A model generated the notes under the pieces. It had not been told where the DNA came from. It saw only the letters and a list, made by a program, of their open reading frames with translations, and ran no database searches. DNA of 11,023 nt from Cephalothrix simula (Eukaryota; Nemertea; Palaeonemertea; Archinemertea; Cephalotrichidae): contig JAXIUW010209842.1 in the NCBI GenBank assembly GCA_035591015.1, forward strand, positions 1 to 11,023, given 5' to 3'. Position numbers and translations under genes: made by a program. The number at the start of each line of letters is the position of its first letter. Position 1 is the first letter of the stretch. This document shows, piece by piece, positions 7,146 through 11,023 of this stretch.

Positions 7146-7570
7146 TTTTTAAAAAGTTGTTCATGTTTTCAAAATTTTAGATTTTGTATGCTAGCTGTAT
7201 TCATTAGACGCACATTGGCTTGGAAAACGTCCTTTCTGTTTTAGGAAATTGTTTTTCGACGCCTTATCCTGAATTTGGAATGTGCAAAATTTCTCCCTTT
7301 CAGAAATATTCCAAACTAAACATAGATAAAAATATTCGAAATAATTTTTGAGTATATGGCTTTTTCTATATTGGAAACAATTTAAGGTAAGTAGGAATGA
7401 AAAGAGATTGTTTATATTTTTATATTCAATGACGCTTTGAAGGTTTGGTAATCAGAACAAACCCCACTCTTCAGAAAAATCATAAAATTCGAATCAGTAC
7501 AAAGTGCAAATTACAGAAATTACTGCATTTATTGTAAATTATTTTCTTTCACCCCTATGGCAGTCTGTCT
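7146..7570. other. Non-coding stretch with a possible non-coding exon
   Basis: No coding gene. A strong acceptor-like TTTCTCCCTTTCAG (AG at 7302-7303) and a consensus donor AAG|GTAAGT (GT at 7387-7388) would bound an 83-nt exon (7304-7386) that has stops in all three frames. It could only be an untranslated or lncRNA exon, or a chance pairing. Confidence 0.3.
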
Positions 7571-7680
7571 GTACCCCAATTTTGGCATGGGCAATGGGCC
7601 ACCCCGTTTCAACGGGTCCTGGCTGAATTAAATCTATCCGAAATACCCCCGACTGAAGCCGGGTGGCAATGATTGGGTAC
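7571..7680. repeat. GC-rich structured island with nested inverted repeats
   Basis: A locally GC-rich patch in AT-rich DNA. GTACCCCAAT (7571-7580) pairs with ATTGGGTAC (7672-7680) with one bulge. GCCACCC (7598-7604) pairs with GGGTGGC (7661-7667). CCCGTTTCAACGGG (7603-7616) is a tight hairpin, and CCC...GGG around 7647-7663 can form another. The layout resembles a branched RNA or a SINE-like or transposon-end fragment. I cannot match it to a known family, and it is not a tRNA: no acceptor stem or A-box was found. Confidence 0.5.
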
Positions 7681-7844
7681 CTAATTTATTTTGTGTTAGT
7701 TTTAATATTATACAGTTGGACGCTTCCTGAGTGCAATAAGTGGGCAGTTATTTTCCAAGGCAGGCAGCGCCGAGGTAAAATGAATTGTTACTTTCTGGTA
7801 GTATTAATGTTAAATTATGTAGAAATATTTCGTATATTGCCCGC

Positions 7845-7880
7845 TAGTAGCAGGCCAATATCGATATTGGCCCGTTACTA
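7845..7880. repeat. 36-bp palindrome inside the hAT-like element
   Basis: GGCCAATATCGATATTGGCC (7853-7872) is a perfect 20-bp palindrome. It extends outward to TAGTA/TACTA (7845-7849 and 7876-7880) with one mismatch and one G-T type pair. It can extrude as a cruciform. Confidence 0.8.
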
Positions 7881-7919
7881 TGTAAAACTTTCGTTTTTTT
7901 CCCAAAAAAGGAAAAAACT

Positions 7920-8075
7920 AATAATGCTAGATACTTGTAAATTATGGATTTTCAACTGTCCCTTCGTTTTAACTTCGGATTTTATTGACCTCGCGCTTTG
8001 CGCTCGGTCCAAACCTTAGTTAAAACTGCGGGCCTTGAAAATCCATATTTATCAACATATTTATCTAGCATTATT
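7920..8075. repeat. 156-bp concentric palindrome centred near 7998
   Basis: AATAATGCTAGATA (7920-7933) pairs perfectly with 8062-8075, ATGGATTTTCAA (7944-7955) with 8035-8046, and TTTTAAC (7967-7973) with 8019-8025. The centre (7987-8009) is a GC-rich GACC-TC-GCGC-TTT-GCGC-TC-GGTC hairpin. All pairings share nearly the same midpoint, so this is one foldback arm system nested in the larger element. Confidence 0.8.
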
Positions 8076-8266
8076 GTTATAATATTGCACGAAGAAACGT
8101 ATAACTGTTTTATTAACCAATGGCAATCACAAATATTTGACCGACATCATGAAAATATTACCACCCATCGTGATCATAAGTATTCTTATTAAACAATATG
8201 GCGATTTATGGCCATACAGGGTTTTGTATATCAGGCAAATGTTTGTGCTATTGTTCAATAAAACAG

Positions 8267-8340
8267 TTATTGAACGTTTCTGAGTGCAATATGGGCAGTA
8301 ATAACAGCTTTCATATGGCACTCAGAAAGCGTCCAATAGC
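8267..8340. repeat. Right-end hairpin of the hAT-like element
   Basis: TTATTGAACGTTTCTGAGTG (about 8267-8286) is the imperfect reverse complement of the right terminus (about 8319-8338) and is also a direct copy of the left terminus at about 7714-7735. The element thus carries a third copy of its terminal sequence, giving the right end a self-pairing hairpin. Confidence 0.65.
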
Positions 8341-8352
8341 TTTATAATATTA

Positions 8353-9374
8353 CTTTATAATGGTTTTTATTTATGTCTATTTCTAATTACCGTACCTTGT
8401 TTTTCTTTTTATGGTGATTAATCGATTTGATTTTTGATCAATTGCGGCTATTCCTGGTCGTCTTGTCTATCGATGAATCTTGAAGAGAGAAAAATCGATT
8501 GATTGATTATCAATTAGAGCAAGATAGATGAGAAAGGTTGTTTTAACCAGTAAAAACCTACCACCAATATCCTGGTCGATTTTTTCCTAAAGGTTAATAA
8601 TGAGGATACCATATATACACAGCTGGTAATAATTGGCAGATGTGCGCATTTATATGACAAAATCGGGAATTATTGTAAATCTGACATGTTTTATCATATA
8701 CAGCCTGAATTATCGCGATTCGTTTATGTTGTTAAAGTGAATATACAAAACAGTGAGTATACAATGTTTCTAGACTAAAATTGCTACATGTATTTGTACT
8801 TTATTGTTTTGATAATCAACAGCTTCTAGGTTTTCCTTAGTCTATTTAGATCGAGAATTCTTTAGTAAACTTTAAGGAGATTTATTTCACTTCAGTCATT
8901 TCTATTTTTCAGAAAATTAGTAGCTGCTGGCATTCTCTAAAAAAATTGGAACTACTTTTACCTTTATAGATTTTCGAAAATCTCATCTACAGGGAACAAG
9001 GTATCATTGTCTACGTTTATTATTGGTAAGTGTAATTTTCATGTTTATTATTACCGAATTTTTCAATTAATGTTTTTTACGTATGTTTGTACAAATTGTA
9101 CATAATACATTGTATTTCTAACTTGTGAGGCGTTTTTAGCCGATTTATTGCTATACCATTTTCTAAGAATCATCCAAAAATTATACCATAAAAAAGTTTA
9201 ATATCACCAAAAATGAAAACCAATTATTGCAAAAAAATTTAACGGCATTCGTAGGCCTTTACAAAAAATGCAACTATAATATAAGTGACTTGCTTTATTA
9301 GAATATCTCATAAAGATTAAGATTTAATCTATCTATCTATCTTTCGATGGGCACTTTTTGGTGATAAAATAAAC
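8353..9374. other. Non-coding stretch
   Basis: No gene is supported. Weak features are a 9-bp inverted AATCGATTT pair (8420-8428 and 8492-8500) with several GAT-rich repeats nearby, and TCCTGGTCG twice (about 8452 and 8571). A possible untranslated exon lies at 8913-9025, between TTTCTATTTTTCAG and the consensus donor TTG|GTAAGTG; it has short open segments only. Confidence 0.4.
9327..9342. repeat. (ATCT)4 microsatellite
   Basis: Four uninterrupted copies of ATCT. Short and simple. Confidence 0.8.
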
Positions 9375-9443
9375 TGGTTGAGTGTTGCGGAATCTCTTGG
9401 TTGCATGTTGCGGAATCTCATGGTTGAGAGTTGCGGAATCTCT
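9375..9443. repeat. 23-bp minisatellite, three exact-length units
   Basis: Units at 9375-9397, 9398-9420 and 9421-9443 each carry the invariant GTTGCGGAATCTC after a variable TGGTTG block. Only a few positions differ. The core GCGGAATC stands out from its AT-rich surroundings. Confidence 0.9.
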
Positions 9444-9675
9444 TTAGCTTATATCTATTAATTCGTATCAAAATAAAACATACAACCTTAGTACTAGTAG
9501 CTTAATTTATAATATTTTTGTTGCAAGAATCCCACATTAACCTGAAATCACAGCTCGTTATAAATATTTACACTAGTCTTAATTTTAACAAGAAGAATTT
9601 TATTAACCGATTATTTATTGACAGACTTGAGATTTTTCGTTTATGAGTCCTACTAAAGCAGGGTTGCTCTGCCGC
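9444..9675. other. AT-rich spacer
   Basis: No gene or clear structure between the 23-bp minisatellite and the third foldback element. Confidence 0.5.
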
Positions 9676-9937
9676 TAGTATCGGCATTCTACGAAATATG
9701 GAAACAGGAAACATGGAAATAAACATGGAAAGTTGGAAAAATCATACACATGTGTAAGTTCATAAAAAGGGGTCATGTATGACTAAAAAAGCCAAATTAT
9801 GTATGTTTTTATGCGTCTCAATATGATATGTCCCTTCTTTAGTCTTCATTGACCCCTATTATAAGGGAATTTAAATATTGGTTTCCATATCTTTTGTCTC
9901 CATGTTTTCTGTTTCCAGGTTTCGTAGAATCCCGCTA
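9676..9937. mobile_element. Third foldback / MITE-like element
   Basis: ATTCTACGAAA at 9686 is the inverse of TTTCGTAGAAT ending at 9930. The arms stay similar inward over GGAAACAGGAAACATGG versus its imperfect complement, then again over 9759-9791 (AAGGGGTCATG...GACTAAA) and 9834-9867. The loop is about 42 bp. CCGCTA occurs just outside or at both ends (9672-9677 and 9932-9937) as a direct repeat, so it may be part of a target duplication. No coding capacity; the frame at 9849-10040 is the right arm read through by chance. Confidence 0.75.
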
Positions 9938-10375
9938 TATCCCGAGAAGATCCCAGAATTCGACTTTTTTGTCTACTTTATACTTCGGTCTCCTCTTTCA
10001 TTTCGTTCTGTATTTGATAACTAAAATATTTGTTAGTTGATAAGTTAATGTAATTTTCAATATAGATGTTATTGTGTTTATATACAAGGTTTAGATGCCG
10101 CAATTATCCGCTTATTGAGTACTTATTCGTTAATTTACATGTTAACGGAATTTAATCGCCTTTGGAACTAAAATTTCCGCCTACAGGCTATGCAATATAT
10201 AGTTTAATCTGGATGTATATACATCTTTGCATCTAAACATATATATATGTGGATGAAGTGAATTGATCAATATATTATCTGTATCAATACACTATCTCAT
10301 AAACTAGACCATACTAGTTTATTCGATTTCTTATAGTTTCACAATTTTATTGGATTTTGCTCAAAATCGGATATT
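9938..10375. other. AT-rich non-coding stretch
   Basis: Nothing supportable beyond low-complexity ATATAT and ACATATATATATG-like runs near 10230-10250. Confidence 0.5.
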
Positions 10376-10478
10376 ATAGGCTATGGACGACGTCATAAGA
10401 TATTGAGAATCGGTGATAAAAATCATTATTCCCCCGCGCATCTTTCGATCGAAATTTCATATGACGTTGCGAGGCTAT
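10376..10478. repeat. Small inverted repeat with ACGTCAT ends
   Basis: ATAG...ACGTCAT (10376-10396) is imperfectly inverted at 10461-10478 (ATGACGTTGCGAGGCTAT). Between them lies the palindrome TTTCGATCGAAA (10443-10454). Similarity between arms is moderate. Like the two larger elements, its arms carry a TGACGT-type half-palindrome. Confidence 0.4.
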
Positions 10479-10800
10479 TTTTAAAGATAAAAGTGACATA
10501 CTATACGCCAGCAAAAAGGTGGATGTGTGCGATGGAATGTGTGAACATTTTCAGTATTAAATGTGCTAAATAAGGATATTTTGTACATTAGTGTAAGTTG
10601 GGCATATATTTTGGAATTTAATTTGTAAGTTTTTTTACTTCTTTTTAAAATTTAGTTAAGCACTAAAATTTTTGACGATTGTGAAATTAGGGTTTGGATT
10701 ATTTTTTATTGTCTTTTGATGCCGCTTGTGCGCTGCATGTAATGGGTATTTAGTACGAGGCACGAAGAACCCATATTAGAGCCATATTAACTAACTCTTT
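10479..10800. other. AT-rich non-coding stretch
   Basis: No gene or clear repeat is visible. Donor-like GTAAGTT at about 10592 and 10625 lacks partner sites. Confidence 0.5.
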
Positions 10801-10872
10801 GCGGACCGTCCTTGAAATTCTGCACAGAAAACGGTACCTTTCGCGGACCGTCCGTGCAGATCTGCACAAAAT
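10801..10872. repeat. GC-rich direct repeat, period 42
   Basis: GCGGACCGTCC at 10801 and 10843 begins two units that both continue to a CTGCACA motif about 18 bp on and end in an A-rich tail. The second unit contains the palindrome GTGCAGATCTGCAC (10854-10867). The minus-strand 62-codon frame across it shows an RTVR duplication because 42 is a multiple of three. I treat that as a by-product of the repeat, not a gene. Confidence 0.7.
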
Positions 10873-11023
10873 CGCGTTGGCATTCCATATCTCATAATTC
10901 AAAAGTACAACAAAAGAAAAGCTGAGTAAACTGAGCATAACTGAGTAATTAGTTAGAGTTAAAGCACAACTAGTAGTTCACTCTAGGAAATACAGAAACG
11001 AGTTTCAAAACAAGATTAATAAT
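10873..11023. other. AT-rich tail of the window
   Basis: No gene seen. CTGAGTAA/CTGAGCATAACTGAGTAA near 10921-10948 is a small imperfect duplication. Confidence 0.4.

Larger units (their letters stand above)
7703..8352. mobile_element. hAT-like non-autonomous element with 8-bp flanks
   Basis: TAATATTA at 7703-7710 recurs at 8345-8352 as a direct 8-bp repeat. Between them the ends are inverted: left TACAGTTGGACGCTTCCTGAG, and right (reverse complement) TAAAG, then CTATTGGACGCTTTCTGAG. An 8-bp target duplication is typical of hAT transposons. However, TAATATTA is itself palindromic, so it could instead be part of the terminal repeats. The interior (about 634 bp) has no transposase, only nested palindromes. 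The 118-codon frame (7663-8019) crosses the left end and these palindromes and has no recognisable domain, so I do not call it a gene. Confidence 0.65.

Noticed and set aside
6941-7244. Three overlapping frames rich in Phe, Leu and Cys that look like membrane peptides
   Set aside because: They are the same 43-bp minisatellite read in three phases.
7663-8019. 118-codon plus-strand frame as a gene
   Set aside because: It overlaps the hAT-like terminus and palindromes, has no recognisable domain, and its codons follow the underlying repeat structure.
10750-10938. Minus-strand 62-codon frame with an internal RTVR duplication
   Set aside because: The duplication is explained by the 42-bp DNA repeat; there is no supporting splice, promoter or family signal.

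Overview
The window is eukaryotic genomic DNA, most likely from an invertebrate animal. It is strongly AT-rich and has long stretches with stops in every frame. It holds only one convincing piece of protein-coding gene, with consensus GT-AG splice sites, and is crowded with short inverted-repeat (MITE-like) elements and minisatellites. The texture resembles a mollusc or other lophotrochozoan genome, but that is an impression; nothing seen fixes the species.

Layout. Positions 1-2579 look like the 3' part of the last coding intron of a plus-strand gene (or intergenic DNA). They contain a foldback element at about 993-1469 and a weaker one at 1940-2360. Positions 2580-2739 are a short exon. It carries the last 49 codons of a Gln/Met/Pro-rich protein ending in QQPFGDLL, then a TGA, then a consensus 5' splice site only 10 nt after the stop. 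An intron (2740-3197) lies inside the 3' UTR and carries a 101-bp hairpin and an internal AATAAA. The terminal 3' UTR exon starts at 3198. It contains a canonical Pumilio-type UGUAUAUA site and about nine units of a roughly 22-bp GTTAAC repeat, and probably ends just after the AATAAA at 3951.

From about 4000 to the end I see no convincing coding gene. The region holds a second foldback element (4209-4600), small hairpins (5589-5720, 5874-5914), a 43-bp minisatellite (6941-7070) and a GC-rich structured island (7571-7680). After these come a hAT-like element with nested palindromes (7711-8344), a 23-bp triplicate repeat (9375-9443), a third foldback element (about 9676-9937), a small TGACGT-bearing inverted repeat (10376-10478) and a GC-rich direct repeat (10801-10872).

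The most interesting recurring signal is the palindrome TGACGTCA, the CRE/ATF core. It occurs six times exactly, plus several near matches, and nearly all copies lie inside inverted-repeat elements. At 1134-1213 three copies sit symmetrically, 22 bp apart, inside one perfect palindromic structure. No CRISPR array, tRNA, rRNA or bacterial-type operon was seen. I found no evidence of a new enzymatic system; the novelty here is in the repeats and the 3' UTR structure.
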